Shown: piece after piece, positions 1-11,566 of the stretch | How positions within the stretch are numbered: the stretch's first letter is position 1 | Layout of the letters: every line of letters begins with the position of its first letter | Notes under the pieces: model-generated | What the model saw: the letters and a program-made list of their open reading frames with translations, nothing else | Database searches by the model: none | What the model was told of the DNA's origin: nothing | Made by a program: the position numbers and the translations under genes | Assembly: GCF_048544455.1 (NCBI RefSeq) | Contig: NC_133530.1 | Coordinates: forward strand, 16,173,748 to 16,237,747 | DNA: 64,000 bases | Source of the DNA: Silene latifolia | Taxonomy: Eukaryota; Streptophyta; Magnoliopsida; Caryophyllales; Caryophyllaceae | Direction: 5' to 3'

Positions 1-2330
1 GGGAGGATGAGGATGATGATGCTGATGATGATGAGAGGACTCCTTCTGATGGTGAGAGGACTCTTTCTGTTGTTGAGAGGCCGTCTATCCCGGATCATGG
101 CGAGGCCTGCACAACTGGTCTTGATCGCGCCTGGACTAATAAATTTGCCAGCTGTTCCGGCGGGACTCTTTTCGAAGGCCATTTCTCCTTTGGTGATGGG
201 TATAAGATCGTTATCCCTGAGGAGGGTCAGGCGGTCTGTTGCCCTCCCCCTGGTCACATCGGCGTGTATATAAGGCATCTGGAGTATGGTCTCCGGTTTC
301 CTCTGAATGAATACGTCATGGCCATCATCAAAGCTATGAACGTTGATGTGGCCCAACTGCATCCGTTGGCCATGAGGACGATAGTTGGCTTTGTGTGGCT
401 TTGTCTCTTTAGGGGGGAGATCCCAACAGTAAACTTATTCCGCTGCCTTCACCATCTACGGCCTTCGATCGCCAGTAAAGTGGGGTGGTACGGCGTGCGC
501 GGACGGAGCAGGCGTTGTCTCCGTGTCCAAGCTTACTTCTTGTAAGGACTGGCAACGGCGGTGGGTGTACGTCCAAGTGCCTGAGGACTACCCATTGCCT
601 CGGTCCTTCCAGAGCCTTGTTTACTTACGGTGTGAGAACCGGGAAGAATATGAGAAATGTATCTCCCGGGGTAAAGTTAAGATGGACGCTTCGATGGTCC
701 CTCTTACTGCGGAGGAAGAACGGGCGTGCAAATTTGTTTGATCCGATAAGGGATGGCGCCCCGACTCGGATTATCTGCGGGATGAGTCGTTGCCGCCGCC
801 GCGTCGGCCTCATACCGGCCCTCAATCAGGGTGAGTGGGGTCGGTGTGAGGCCCATCTTTGTCTGTTGTATTCCTGTTTTAGAGCTTTGTTTCGCTTCCT
901 TTATGTAACTCTTGCTTGATTTCTTGCAGACCGGCTTGGCCAGGGTCTGTCCGAGAAGACCTTAAAGAGGTTGGGGCTTGATAAGGACAGGAAGGTTGTT
1001 CAACGGCGTCCTACGGCTAACAAGCTTGATCGCAGACTGGCTCCCAACGAGCTGATGGACAGACAGCTGAAGGCTTTGGATCCGGAGGCGGCCCAGGCAC
1101 GGGTTCTCGGAGGCGTGCCGAAGAGAACGAAGAAGGCGGCGTCCAAAACGGCGGCGGCGTCAGTGTCAGCCCCATCTTCGACTCCAGCGGTCCCGAAGGA
1201 TCATTTGGAGGTCGTCGATATCACTGGTGGGGTGGTGACCGTTGCTCAGGTCCCCTCTCCTCTGAGGAAGAGGAAAGTGCCACCGTCTGCTTCCACCGTT
1301 ACTGGGGAGAAGACTGCCCCAACCGACCCTCCGACTAAGAGGGTCCAGACTGGTACGGACCTAACTTGCGGTTCAGACCTAGCTGGTTCGTTGGACATTC
1401 CCGATGACCGACTTTCTGATGTGTCGATGCGTGTTGACGTGGATGCTCTGTGTAAATTTTTTGTAGATCCGCCGTCGGCAGCCGTTCTCCGTTTCTCTCG
1501 AGCGGCGGCTCGAGAAGCAGCCTGAGAAGACGGGTGATAGAAATGTCACCGTTGACTCCTCGGTCCAGAAGATTTCTTCCGACGAGCTCGTGGCGGAGGG
1601 TGAGAGAATATATAAGAGGCTGGCGAAGTGGACCCGTCTAGCCGGCGCCCACATCATGGAGCAGGAAAAGAGCGTGGCCCAATCTGCGCCGTTGATCGCG
1701 AAGCTCAAGCTTGATCTCTCCGCTTCAAGGGGGGAAGCCGGGAAGGCTAAGCTGGACCTCTTTGCTGCCAAGAGGCGTGTGGAGGAAGTTGAGAAGCTGC
1801 TGGTGGCCGAGAGAGCCAAAGTTGAGGATGCTGATACTGCCACCGCCAAGTTGATGGAGGAGCGAGACCGGTACAAGGGCGCTTATGACGCCGTGGTTGC
1901 CAAGAGGGACGAGTGGAAAGATTTGTTCCATAACCAGGCGGAGGCGCTTAGGGATACGCGGGCTTCCCTTGCTCAAAAGGAGAAGGATATCGAAATGCTT
2001 CAAGATGATCTCCTCCCTAAACTGTGCGCCCAATACCGGGACCAGGCCGAGGAGGCGACCAGGGAGGCGATCAAAAAGCTCGTCCCCGACGGCTCCTTCC
2101 CGTGGGACAAATTTGATCAGCTTCTGGATGAGATGGCTGAGGCTGCTGAAGCAGCGGCTGCAGAGAAGGCGGAGGCAGCGAAGGCGGCTCAGATAGCTGA
2201 GGCCAAGGAGGCCTACGATGCAAAGGTGAAGGAGGGTGAGAGGCTGAAGTCACTTGAAAATGTCGAGCCCTCTTCTGAGCCGGCCGCCGAAGATGCTGCT
2301 GCCACTGATGGAGGGCAGCAACAGGCATAG
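1..2330 (+). pseudogene. Antisense extra ORF of the Tat element (Transposase_28-like), partial
   Basis: Coding-like sequence on the strand opposite to gag-pol, open at the left window edge. Around 262-480 a block FPLNEYVMAIIKAMNVDVAQ, then LHPLAMRTIVGFVWLCLFRG, has the look of the plant 'putative gypsy type transposon' domain (Pfam Transposase_28). A Lys/Ala-rich middle (971-1525) and a long coiled-coil-like tail with AEAAEAAAAEKAEAAKAAQ (1590-2330) follow. Position and strand match the antisense ORF reported in Tat elements, whose function is unknown. The frame is interrupted and the copy is treated as a fossil. Confidence 0.65.
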
Positions 2331-2558
2331 GGAGACGGGCGGTCGTCACCAGACTCACCCGGCATCTCGGATAGCTTTAGCTGTTCGGGGGCCAACTATT
2401 GAGCCTTTCCTCCCTGCCACTTTTGGCGCTTCAAATGATATGTTTGTAACCTTTTGCTTTTCTTTCCCTTGTTTTGTTAGTAAAACTCTTGGTAGGTTGT
2501 GTTTAGGCTTATCCCTATGGGGACGGCCGTCGTCTGTACTCTCTCTGTAATTGTTTTC

Positions 2559-2564
2559 AATAAA
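2559..2564 (+). terminator. AATAAA poly(A)-signal-like motif after the antisense ORF
   Basis: AATAAA lies about 230 bp after the end of the antisense ORF, in T-rich sequence. It fits a 3' end for a plus-strand transcript, but single hexamers occur by chance. Confidence 0.35.
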
Positions 2565-2698
2565 GTTCGTCTTATCGGCCTTTGGCTTGGCCAGGGCTTC
2601 GATCACAATTCCTCGTTTGTCTTTTTGCGTTATTAATTGAGTGCCTTCGTTTTTACCCTCGGCATGACCGAGGCAGTTTGAATGCATGTCCCAACTGT

Positions 2699-3580
2699 GT
2701 TTAACGTCTTTAGAGCGTCGACCGGCGTGTTCCCCGTCGCTCTCGGCTTTGACCGAGGTAATCGGGGTTGCGGCTTCGACAGCGTTCGTAACTGTGTAGG
2801 CATATTGATCGCTAGATTTGCGTTTCAATTGCACTGAGTATACGTCTCTTTTTTAGCGTATCGACCGGCGTGTTCCCCGTCGCTCTCGGCTTTGACCGAG
2901 GTAATCGGGGTTACGGCTTCGACAGCGTTCGTAACTGTGTAAGCATATTGATCGCTAGATTTGCGTTTCAATTGCACTGAGTATACGTCTCTTTTTTAGC
3001 GTATCGACCGGCGTGTTCCCCGTCGCTCTCGGCTTTGGCCGAGGTAATCGGGGTTGCGGCTTCGACAGCGTTCGTAACTGTGTAGGCATATTGATCGCTA
3101 GATTTGCGTTTCAATTGCACTGAGTATACGTTTCTTTTTTAGCGATCGACCGCGTGTTCCCGTCGCTCTCGGCTTTGGCCGAGGTAATCGGGGTTGCGGC
3201 TTCGACAGCGTTCGTAACTGTGTAGGCATATTGATCGCTAGATTTGCGTTTCAATTGCACTGAGTATACGTTTCTTTTTTAGCGTATCGACCGGCGTGTT
3301 CCCCGTCGCTCTCGGCTTTGGCCGAGGTAATCGGGGTTGCGGCCGACAGCGTTAGAATAGCTGTGTAGGCATATTGATCGCTAGATTTGCGTTTCAATTG
3401 CACTGAGTATACGTTTCTTTTTTTAGCGTATCGGCGCGTGTTCCCGTCGCTCTCGGCTTTGGCCGAGGTAATCGGGGTTGCGGCTTCGACAGCGTTCGTA
3501 ACTGTGTAGGCATATTGATCGCTAGATTTGCGTTTCAATTGCACTGAGTATACGTTTCTTCTAGCGTATCGACCACGGAG
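2699..3580. repeat. Tandem array, unit about 143 bp, about six copies
   Basis: The landmark GCACTGAGTATACG recurs at 2831, 2974, 3117, 3257, 3400 and 3541, giving spacings of 143, 143, 140, 143 and 141 bp. A first unit starts near 2699. Each unit holds a nested palindrome: CCCCG ... CGGGG encloses CTCGG-CTTTGA-CCGAG. The array lies between integrase and the antisense ORF. Tat elements are known for variable tandem arrays in this 3' non-coding region, and some plant satellites derive from them. Confidence 0.95.
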
Positions 3581-3671
3581 GAGATAAATACTAACGGAAA
3601 ATTTGGATGTTTCTTCACTAGATATAAACACGCGCCGGGGTGCCGACAATGGTTTTGGACACCTCCGCCGC

Positions 3672-4337
3672 TTATACAAAGTATTTTCTTAGGTTGTCAG
3701 TGTTCCAGTGGCTCATCAAAGGCACGCCCCCCATGTCTGTCAGCCGGTATGTACCCGGCCTCATCTCTTCAACTACTTTGTAGGGTCCTTCCCAGTTGGC
3801 CGTCAATTTTCCATGAATATTTCCTTTGTTGGTGGCGGCCGACTTTCTTAGGACCAGATCTCCTGTTTTTAAGTCCCTTTTGTGGACTCTTCGGTTGTAG
3901 GCTCTTTTCATCCGGTTTTGGTATACTGCCAAGTTGAGGCGTGCCGTATCTCGGCTTTCTTCGACCAGGTCTAGGGAGGCTCTTAGGCCTTCCTCGTTTT
4001 CAACTGGGTTAAAGGTAGCCGTTCTGAATGTTGGCACCGTCGCTTCGATTGGCAGGACTGCTTCGGAGCCGTAGACTAAGTGGAAGGGGGTGTACCCCGT
4101 TGCTTCTTTCTCCGTGGTCCGAAGGGACCACAGGACACCGGGTAGTTCATCGGCCCACCTTCCCTTAAGGTCTTCAACTGTCTTTTTCAAACCGTTGAGG
4201 ATGGTTTTGTTGGCCGCCTCCGCCTGCCCGTTGCTCTGTGGGTGACAGACGGAGGAGTATGCAAACTTGATGCCAAGCTCTTCTAGCCAGTTCATTACCA
4301 GGTCACTCCAAAACTCCCGGCCGTGGTCAAATACCAT
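3672..4337 (-). pseudogene. Integrase core and C-terminal part of the Tat element
   Basis: Gypsy integrase with a core block (FDHGREFWSDLVMNW, then the conserved HPQSNGQAEAANKTIL with the catalytic Glu), the family's TGYTPFHLVYGSEAVLP stretch, and the C-terminal module (KLTANWEGPYKVVEE, GTYRLTDMGG). It ends just before the 143-bp array. Part of a broken element. Confidence 0.8.
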
Positions 4338-4532
4338 AACTTGGGGTAATCCGAAACGAGTTATAACATTTTCCCAGATTACCTTTCGGCCATTGTGGTT
4401 TTTGCGGTCATCGCTACGACTTCAACCCATTTGGTGAAGTAGTCAACGGCGACGATCAAGAACTTCCTTCCTCCGGAGGCCGTTGGGAATGGCCCTAGCA
4501 TATCCATCCCCCACTATGCGAAAGGGAGGGGA

Positions 4533-5732
4533 TTAAGCACCGGTTGTAGGTCCCGGGAAGGAGCGTGTATCACCGGAGCATGCATTTTGATGATTCGTGC
4601 ACTTCTTGGTTTTAGCCTTGGAATCCGCAAGCATGGTGGGCCAGAAGTAGCCGGCTCGGAGAGCTTTGTGGGCCAGCGTTCTTGCCCCCATGTGATGACC
4701 ACAGATGCCTTCGTGAATCTCTGTCAGTATCAGCTTTGCGTCGGCTGGACCGACGCATTTCAAGAGTGGTCTTATTACGGACCTTCTGTATAATTCACCT
4801 TCAAACAACACGTACCTGGCGGCGATCCTCTTTATCTTGGCCGAGAGATTGCGGTCCTCCGGCAACTCATTTGCAAGTTTGTACTTCATTATGGGAGTCA
4901 TCCACGTTGTCACGGCCTCGATGTTGCCCACCGTGCAGAGTGCGTCGGTGATGCTTTTAGCGGTCCTGATATCTACTAGCACGGTTCGGCTGATATTCTT
5001 GATGGTTGAACTGGCAAGTTTTGAGAGAGCGTCGGCCCGGTTGTTCTCAGATCTGGGAACGCATTGGATTTGGAAAGATTTCAATTTCGCTATGTCGGCC
5101 TTTACCCTTTCCAGGTACCTTACCATTCCGTCGTCCCGAGCCTCAAACTCCCCTCTGATTTGGTTAGTAACCAACAGTGAGTCTGTCTTCAACACAATGT
5201 GTTCTGCTCCAGCAGCCCTAGCTAGCTCGACTCCGGTTATCACCGCCTCGTATTCGGATTCGTTGTTCGAGGCCGAGAAGGTGAATTTCAAGGCATACTC
5301 AAACTCGTCCCCGTTTGGGCTGATGATAAGGATGCCGGCTCCTGAGCTGTTCGTCGTGGAGGAGCCGTCGGTGTAAACCTCCCATACACCTGGGTTTGGC
5401 TCTTCTTGATATGTGCATTCGGCCAGGAAATCTGCAAGTGCTTGCCCTTTTATCGAAGGCCTTGGTTTGTACTGAATGCCGAAGGCAGAGAGTTCCACTG
5501 CCCATTTGATGAGCCTACCGGATCGTTCGAATTTTTCCAAAGCTTTCTCCAATGGCTGATCGGTTAGGACCGTCACGGGGTGTGCGTCGAAGTAGGGTTT
5601 TAACTTCCTCGCGGCAACGACGACGGCAAAGGCTGCTTTTTCAATTAGTGGGTAATTTCTCTCGGCGGGCAACAGCGTATGGCTGACAAAGTAGATTGGG
5701 TGTTGCTGTTTATCCTCTTCCCTGATGATCAC
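4533..5732 (-). pseudogene. RNase H, archaeal-type RNase H and integrase zinc region of the Tat element
   Basis: The segment begins with the native gypsy RNase H (HPIYFVSHTLLPAERNYP, LTDQPL). The additional archaeal-type RNase H that defines the Tat lineage follows (WEVYTDGSSTTNSSGAG, SEYEAVITGVELA, LKTDSLLVTNQIR, NNRADALSKLAS). The N-terminal part of the integrase comes last (HEGICGHHMGARTLAHKALR, the His-rich zinc region). The integrase would insert the DNA copy; both RNases H degrade RNA in RNA-DNA hybrids. Confidence 0.8.
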
Positions 5733-6871
5733 AAAGATCGACCGTGGCCGAGGTAATCGCTATGTATAGGTATAGCGTTTCCCCAAAGACGGCCGGACAG
5801 AGTTGGGAGAGTCTGAAGATGAGCTTTCAGTTGTTTGAAAGCTGTGCTCTGTTCCTCCCCCCAGCTGAAGTCTTTGTTCCCCTTCAACACTTTGAAGAAT
5901 GGGGTTGCTTTTGTCGGCTGACCGAGAGATGAAACGGGCGAGAGCCGCCATTTCTCCGGCCGCATCATAACCTCTTTTCGATTCCTTGGTTCCGGCAGGT
6001 CTAGGATTGCTCGGACTTTGTCCGGATTGACATCTATGCCTCTGGCACTGACAAGTACACCTAGGAATTTACCTGCCCGGACACCGAAGTTGCATTTCAT
6101 TGGGTTGAGGTTCATCTTGTATTTCCTTAGTGAACAAAATGTCTCGTGTAAATCGGCCAAATGCTTGCTGTCGGACTTGCTTTTTACAATAGCATCGTCG
6201 ACGTAAGCCTCAATGTTTCGTCCTTTTTGATTTTGGAACACTTTGTCCACCAGCCTTGTGTACGTCGCTTCGGCGTTCTTCAAACCAAACGGCATCATTT
6301 TGTACATGTATGTGCCGTTAGCAGTGATAAATGCGCATTTAGGCATGTCTTTCTCGGCCATAAATACTTGGTGATACCCCGAAAAGGCGTCCAGCAGGCT
6401 CAACATGGTGTAGACTGCCGTGGCGTCAATTAAACTATCTATTCGAGGCAAGGGATAACAATCTTTGGGGCATGCTTTATTAAGGTTGGTAAAGTCTACA
6501 CACATTCTCCATGCCCCCGATGACTTCTTCACCATTACAACATTGGCTAACCACTCAGGATAAGTACAAGGCATGATGAAACCCGCCGCTAGTAATTTAT
6601 CTACTTCGGCTTTGATGGCATCATCCTTCTCGGCCGAGGAGTTCCTTATTCTCTGCTTGACTGGGCGAGCGGTGGAGAGTACGTTCAGCTTGTGAACAAT
6701 CACCTCCCGACTCACGCCTGGCATCTCGGCCGCTGAGTATGCGAAAACACCTTTATTCTTCCTTAGCAGGTCCAGGAGGTCGGCTCGGAATTTTGGTTCC
6801 AGGTTGACACCGACAGTTACGGTGCGGCCCAGATCAATCTCTACCTCCTCGGTCTCTGCTCCTTCGACCAT
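5729..6871 (-). pseudogene. Reverse transcriptase of the Tat element
   Basis: A Ty3/gypsy reverse transcriptase with the expected order of blocks: LLAAGFIMPCTYPEWLANVV, WRMCVDFTNLNKACPKD, the MPFGLKNA block, and the catalytic IEAYVDDAIVKS box, followed by the thumb region (FLGVLVSARGI). It would copy the element RNA into DNA. The element as a whole is broken. Confidence 0.85.
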
Positions 6872-6913
6872 GCCGATGGTCCGGTCGTTTCCGGATGCGG
6901 GGTGTCTTTGTAT

Positions 6914-7744
6914 CTAGAAGGATTTGAGTTCTGAAGCGCCAGCTCTCACCCTCTCTAGATACTTTATCGTCCCGTAGTCCCGGGCTTCGTATTCTCCTCT
7001 GATCTGGTTGGTCACTAAGAGTGAATCTGTCTTCACCATGATGCGCTCTGCCCCGGCGGTTTTAGCTAGCTCAACTCCGGTTATCACCGCCTCGTACCTG
7101 GATTCATTGTTTGAGGCCAATGAGGTAAGCTTCAAGGCGTGCTCGTCCCCGTTTGGGCTGATAATAACGATGTCGGCCTTCGAGCTATTCGTCGTGGAGG
7201 GGCCGTTAGCGTAAACCTCCCATAAGCCGGGATCCTCCTCGTTCTTCGAGACGAGCTTATGCGCCTCCCCCCGGTCCGAGACATACACTAATGTTAGGGC
7301 CCGGATGGACATCACAGCGTCGGCTTCGCTCAAAGTGACCCGGCCTATGAGGGCGTTGTGGGCAGACGAGCCGTCAATAACCACGAACTCGGACATAACA
7401 TTCCTGGCCGCACTTCCCTCGCCGAACATTACTGGCAGCTTGATTAATCCCAGGGGTACCAGGCCGGCCCCAGAAAAACTGTACAACGGTTTGTAGGGGC
7501 TCAAGTCTTCAATCTTCAGACCGAGGTCGAGGAAACATTCTCTGTACATAATGTTCGTGTAGGCGCCCGTGTCAATCAGGCATCTCTTCACCAAGTGGTT
7601 GGCTTTGTCCAGGTGGACCACAAGTGGGTCACTGTGAGGGGCGATGACTCCCTCGTAGTCTTTCTTCCCAATGGTCATATCGGGGATGTTGGAAGCGGGG
7701 GTTCTTTGTGTTGGGCACAAAGTTGATGGCCCGATATGGTTCAT
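6914..7744 (-). pseudogene. Protease of the Tat element followed by a second RNase H-like copy
   Basis: The first two thirds is a retroviral-type aspartic protease (VKRCLIDTGAYTNIMY holds the D-T-G site), which would cut the polyprotein. The last third, about 7244-6914, is unexpected. It closely resembles the archaeal-type RNase H found further along the same element near 5390-5070: both share NSSxA, SPNGDE, SNNES, YEAVITGVELA, KTDSLLVTNQIRGE and YLERV. It therefore looks like an ectopic copy of that domain placed between protease and reverse transcriptase. Known Tat elements carry this domain only after the RT/RNase H. The copy looks degenerate. Confidence 0.7.
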
Positions 7745-9369
7745 TCGGTGCCGTTTGTGCCCATGAGCGGACCCACCGTTCTCGTTGTCCCCGATGACGA
7801 CATTGACTACTCCTACTCGCTCGTAAACGGATTTCTTATTTGTCTGTCGGTATCTTTTTCGGCCCCGACTACGTATTTGTCGAGACTTCCCGTTCGGATT
7901 AGATCTTCAATGGCGTTTTTCAAATGCCTGATCGTTGTTAAGTGGCGGTGTGGCCGTGTGGTACTCACAAGATCGGCTCGTGTCACCGTCACTTCTCGCC
8001 CTAGGGGCCTTTCCCACTTCGACCTTCGTTTTTGCTCGGGTGAAGACCTCGGCGGCAGATACAACCAGAGGGGTGTGATTATTGTACTGCTTCCGTTAGT
8101 ACGGTGCCGAACTCCCCCCGGCGCCCGCTGAGTCCTGTTTCCTGGCAGACTGGCCAGACCGTGACCTATTATTGTCACGGCGCTCTTCATTCGGGTTGTT
8201 CTCCCGGTGGCTATTCTTCTCTGAGTGGTCGGCCCCTACCGGGGCCTACCAGATTTTGTGGTAGTCCTCCACTTTAATGGCTTGATCGCCCAATCTTCGG
8301 CGGCATCAAAGGTCGGGCCGCCGCGTTTGATGAGCTCGTCTTTTAGGTCTCCCCTTGGGAGGCCTTTCATTAGCGCGAAGGTCGCGAGTTCATTGTTCAC
8401 TCACGAATTTCTTTGAACCTTGGCGTCGAACCTCTTCACATAACTCGGAGAGACTCGCCTCCCTCGCATCGATAGTCGGGAGGTCCGATGTCTCCACGGC
8501 CCTCCTCTTGTTGCGGGAATATCTTTGGGCTAGGAATGCGTCCTTTAGGTCGGCGTAAAGATATACCGACCCGTCGGGCAGCCCCTTGTACCAACTCGTG
8601 CCATCCCATGCGGTGTTGTTGGGAAGATTCGGCACCAAACCTCATCAAAGTTGCTCCCATGCGATATGTGAGACTCGTAAGCCTCGACGTGGTCAGTCGG
8701 GTCACCTTCCCCTTTGTATGCTATAGGTGGTAACTTTAGCTTAGTCGGCACCGGAGTATCTAGGACGTAGGCACTGAGGGGTTGCCTGACCACATGTCGG
8801 ACGACACGCGGCGATCGGCTCCTCGCATTCCTAGTCCGGCTTCTCTCCTCGTAGCGAGAAGGACTTCTCCTCCGACTCTGGCGAGTCGGGCTTCTTCTCC
8901 AACTCTGACGAGTTGGGCTTCTCTCGCTCCTCCGGGGTGTGCCTCGTTCGTGCCGCGGCGACGCAGTCTTCTCACGAGTGCGAGAAGGACTTAGGTCCAC
9001 CACGGCCCTTTTGGGCTCCCCCGGTGTCTTGACAGGGTCGGCTTCTCCTAATGCTCCGTTCAAGTTTCTTGGGGTCACATTTTGGGCCCTGGTCTCCTGG
9101 ACGGTTTCCGCCGCTCTTGTCGGCGTGACAGTGTGAGCCGACGTACTCCCAATTAGGTCCGGGAGCATCTTCGTTTTTGCTACGTCAACCACATGTCCCA
9201 TGATGGTGACCTGGTCGGCAGGCAGCGGAGTGTCCGGTATTGTTGGCATCCCGTACTCCGGTTGAATCATTTGACCGGCGGAGGGTTGCACAACTCCAGA
9301 TTTGTGGACGGTATCATCTTGGTAGAATTTGGTTTCGTCGGTCACGAGTGCCTCTTGTTCTTTCGACAT
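7745..9369 (-). pseudogene. gag region of the Tat element (broken)
   Basis: The stretch starts at a minus-strand ATG about 80 bases inside the PBS. An Arg/Ser-rich region with repeated RSPTRQS-like units is followed by a typical plant gag segment (LKLPPIAYKGEGDPTDHVEA, then DAFLAQRYSRNKRRA), which matches the retrotransposon gag domain. The frame is not continuous through the region, so it is treated as a fossil. Gag would form the particle that packages the element RNA. Confidence 0.65.
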
Positions 9370-9448
9370 CTTCTTGGCTTTGGGGGTGGGTTTTTTGTGT
9401 GTATTTTTTTTTTGTTTGGGAATGAATGTGACTAGCTTCTAGTGTCTA

Positions 9449-9466
9449 TCCCCACAGACGGCGCCA
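9449..9466 (-). other. Primer-binding site of the Tat element
   Basis: Minus-strand TGGCGCCGTCTGTGGGGA lies two bases inside the LTR. It resembles the TGGCGCCG-type tRNA primer sites reported for Tat/Athila elements. Which tRNA it matches was not checked. Confidence 0.6.
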
Positions 9467-9468
9467 AT

Positions 9469-10044
9469 TGTTCCGGGTGTAATTCCAGAGCAAGTATTGT
9501 TACCACCCGTGGCTTGTAGAATGATGTCTTGAGTTGGATTCCTCACGTCTCTATCGTTCCTCTCGGCCTCTCCTGCAACAATGAACGAACTGAGGGCTTG
9601 ACTTTGTGCCAAGCGTACTCACTCCGACGCTCAAGTCAGTGAACTTAGTGGGATAAGTTGTTATTACTCGGCTAAGGATATATTGTAGAGAGATAAGGAA
9701 GATATTACCAGATGAATAGTGATTCTTAGGTTAATTTGTGGATCCTTTCCTCAATAAGGGTTGAGGAGTATTTATAGACTTTCACCTTTTGTCACGTAGT
9801 GGCCAAGTGGCTAGCAGGTGGAAAGACCGTTCTACCCTCGGCCGCTGGACCCATGGCAGGCCGGCCGAGGGTCTTGGATATGAGTACGCGGATATGTGTC
9901 CCGGCTGATCAGTTGCCGGCCGAGACCAGTGTGACAGCCGATGGGTTGCATCGGCTAAGCTGTCTGAGTCGTTGACTTGTTGTGGATATCCTTGACCTTG
10001 CTCAATATGTTGACTTGGTCAGCGGTGCAGAATATGCCCCATCA
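9469..10044 (-). repeat. 5' LTR of the Tat element
   Basis: On the minus strand this 576-bp segment starts TGATGGGGCATA and ends CA, directly before the primer-binding site. The outer five bases (10045-10049, cttat) would be one half of the target-site duplication; the partner lies outside the window. The boundaries rest on the TG...CA ends and the adjacent PBS, since the second LTR is not available for comparison. Confidence 0.7.
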
Positions 10045-10071
10045 CTTATCATGCCCCAAATTGTTCTAATT

Positions 10072-10360
10072 TATAGAAGGGTTTTTCTAAAATGTGCCCT
10101 TAATGTACCAAAGGGCACATGATAAGACTTATCTAAATCTAAAATAATTGTTCTAATTAATCTATTCTCTCTCCTAAATTACTTCCTCACCCAATCATGC
10201 GTGGAGAAAAATAAGGAAGGGATGATTGTAATTAGGACAATTTATGAAATTTGAAAAACTTAATGAAACAATTAAGATTAACCTATGCCTAAACTATTTA
10301 TTATCATGTGCCTATTGGACACATTTCGCCTATTGGGCACATTTTAGAAAAACCCTTTAT
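10072..10360. mobile_element. MITE-like element with about 25-bp inverted ends
   Basis: The left end (AAGGGTTTTTCTAAAATGTG from about 10077) is repeated inverted at the right (CACATTTTAGAAAAACCCTT ending near 10358). The AT-rich interior has no ORF. TTATA flanks both sides and may be a short target duplication, but this is ambiguous in AT-rich DNA. It sits next to the Tat LTR. Confidence 0.55.
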
Positions 10361-11040
10361 AAAATTATAGTAGTAATTTTCTATCTAAAAGTCATACTCC
10401 GACCTCCGTACATAAAATGTTGGTAACCGAAAAGAATGAAAATGCTATTAATGTGGGGATAGAGTTGTATAATCGTAGGATCGTAGACCGAATTAAGATT
10501 ATGATTTAAAATAATTTGATGCAAATTAAATTGTATAATCCTACAAAATTAAGATCCTATCTATGATCGGATCGGTCACCACTTTTTGGATCGTAGGATC
10601 GGGTTAAGATTCTAATAGACTCACCCCGAATTAGATTACGAGAATAGAAATCGAAAACTAAATATTATTGATAGTATCTAGTTGTATAGTCAGCACAGTT
10701 TACATAAATAAGTTAAGACGGTTAGTCGATTAGATCTGGTTGTGAGGTTTGTCTTCGTGTGACTTTTAGGATAACGAATGCTACTTTTGCTACCCCAAAA
10801 TTCTTAAATATAGACCTTAACATAAGTATAAAGCAATATGAGAAAAGTTCGCTACCCTAGAATTTCACTTCTAAATTCGCCTCCGAATTTAATGAACCCT
10901 TAGAAATGAAGGAATTGGCTAGGGTATATTCTTCCTACAAATGATTTTTCACAAACAGAATACTCCTACTTCTTAGATCTAATATGAATCAATGTGTATA
11001 AGATCATTAAACATGATTTTCTCTACCTAGATTTGTATAG
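10361..11040. other. AT-rich spacer, no gene seen
   Basis: AT-rich intergenic sequence with several TCGTAGGATCG-like short repeats between about 10475 and 10600. No plausible exon, RNA gene or complete transposon was recognised. Confidence 0.5.
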
Positions 11041-11049
11041 AAGCTTAGA

Positions 11050-11500
11050 TGTATGGGTTGTGTCGTGCCGGCCCAGATCCCGGCCCGTCGTGCAGTGCAT
11101 AACCACAATTTTAGCCCTGCCTAGGCACGTTCAATCGTGCTTTTGGGCAAGTGCCGTGCCGGCCTGCTACCCAGCCCCCCACCCACCCACCCACCTACAC
11201 ACACCCATTGGCCCGGGCAAAGTCATGTCGGCCTAATGCCGAACTCGTACCGCCCCTCGTGCTTAGGGTATTTTGAATGGTTTTTTAATTATTTATCCGT
11301 AAAACCGTCGTGCCCCTTGTACCTAACCCATCTTGCCTCGTGCCAGGCCGTGCCTAACCACGATTTTTTTGGAATTTTGGCGTCGCGCCGCGCTTCTTAT
11401 CCGGTCATGTCGGACCCGGGCCACCTCGTTTTCTTCACCGTGCTGTGCTGGACTCATGTCATACGCCTAGGCCCAGCCCGAAATGCCTACTCTATTTAAA
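11050..11500. repeat. GC-rich degenerate dispersed repeat
   Basis: A GC-rich island of repeated CGTGCC/GGCCCG-type words (for example CGTGCCGGCC and CCGTCGTGC) in AT-rich surroundings, including a short CACC microsatellite near 11180. Its open frame (11137-11499) shows only composition-driven residues and no domain, so it is called repeat DNA. Confidence 0.4.
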
Positions 11501-11566
11501 TACTTATGTAGTCAACTAGTCATGTGTCCTTGGACAAGCTATATGTGGTACTAATTATTATGCAAG

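Larger units (their letters stand above)
1..10044 (-). mobile_element. Ty3/gypsy LTR retrotransposon, Tat lineage (partial, decayed)
   Basis: Old, broken LTR element read on the minus strand. Visible parts, in element order, are the 5' LTR (9469-10044), a primer-binding site, gag, protease, reverse transcriptase, RNase H plus a second archaeal-type RNase H, integrase, a 143-bp tandem array, and an extra ORF in antisense (plus strand, 1-2330). RT, two RNase H types, INT and an antisense ORF downstream of pol together mark the Tat lineage (relatives: Retand, RIRE2, Grande). The 3' LTR must lie left of base 1. Reading frames are interrupted in several places, so this is a fossil. Age cannot be estimated without the second LTR. 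Confidence 0.85.

Noticed and set aside
11137-11499. 120-codon plus-strand open frame in the GC-rich island
   Set aside because: Composition-driven, no domain or codon pattern; repeat words continue outside it.
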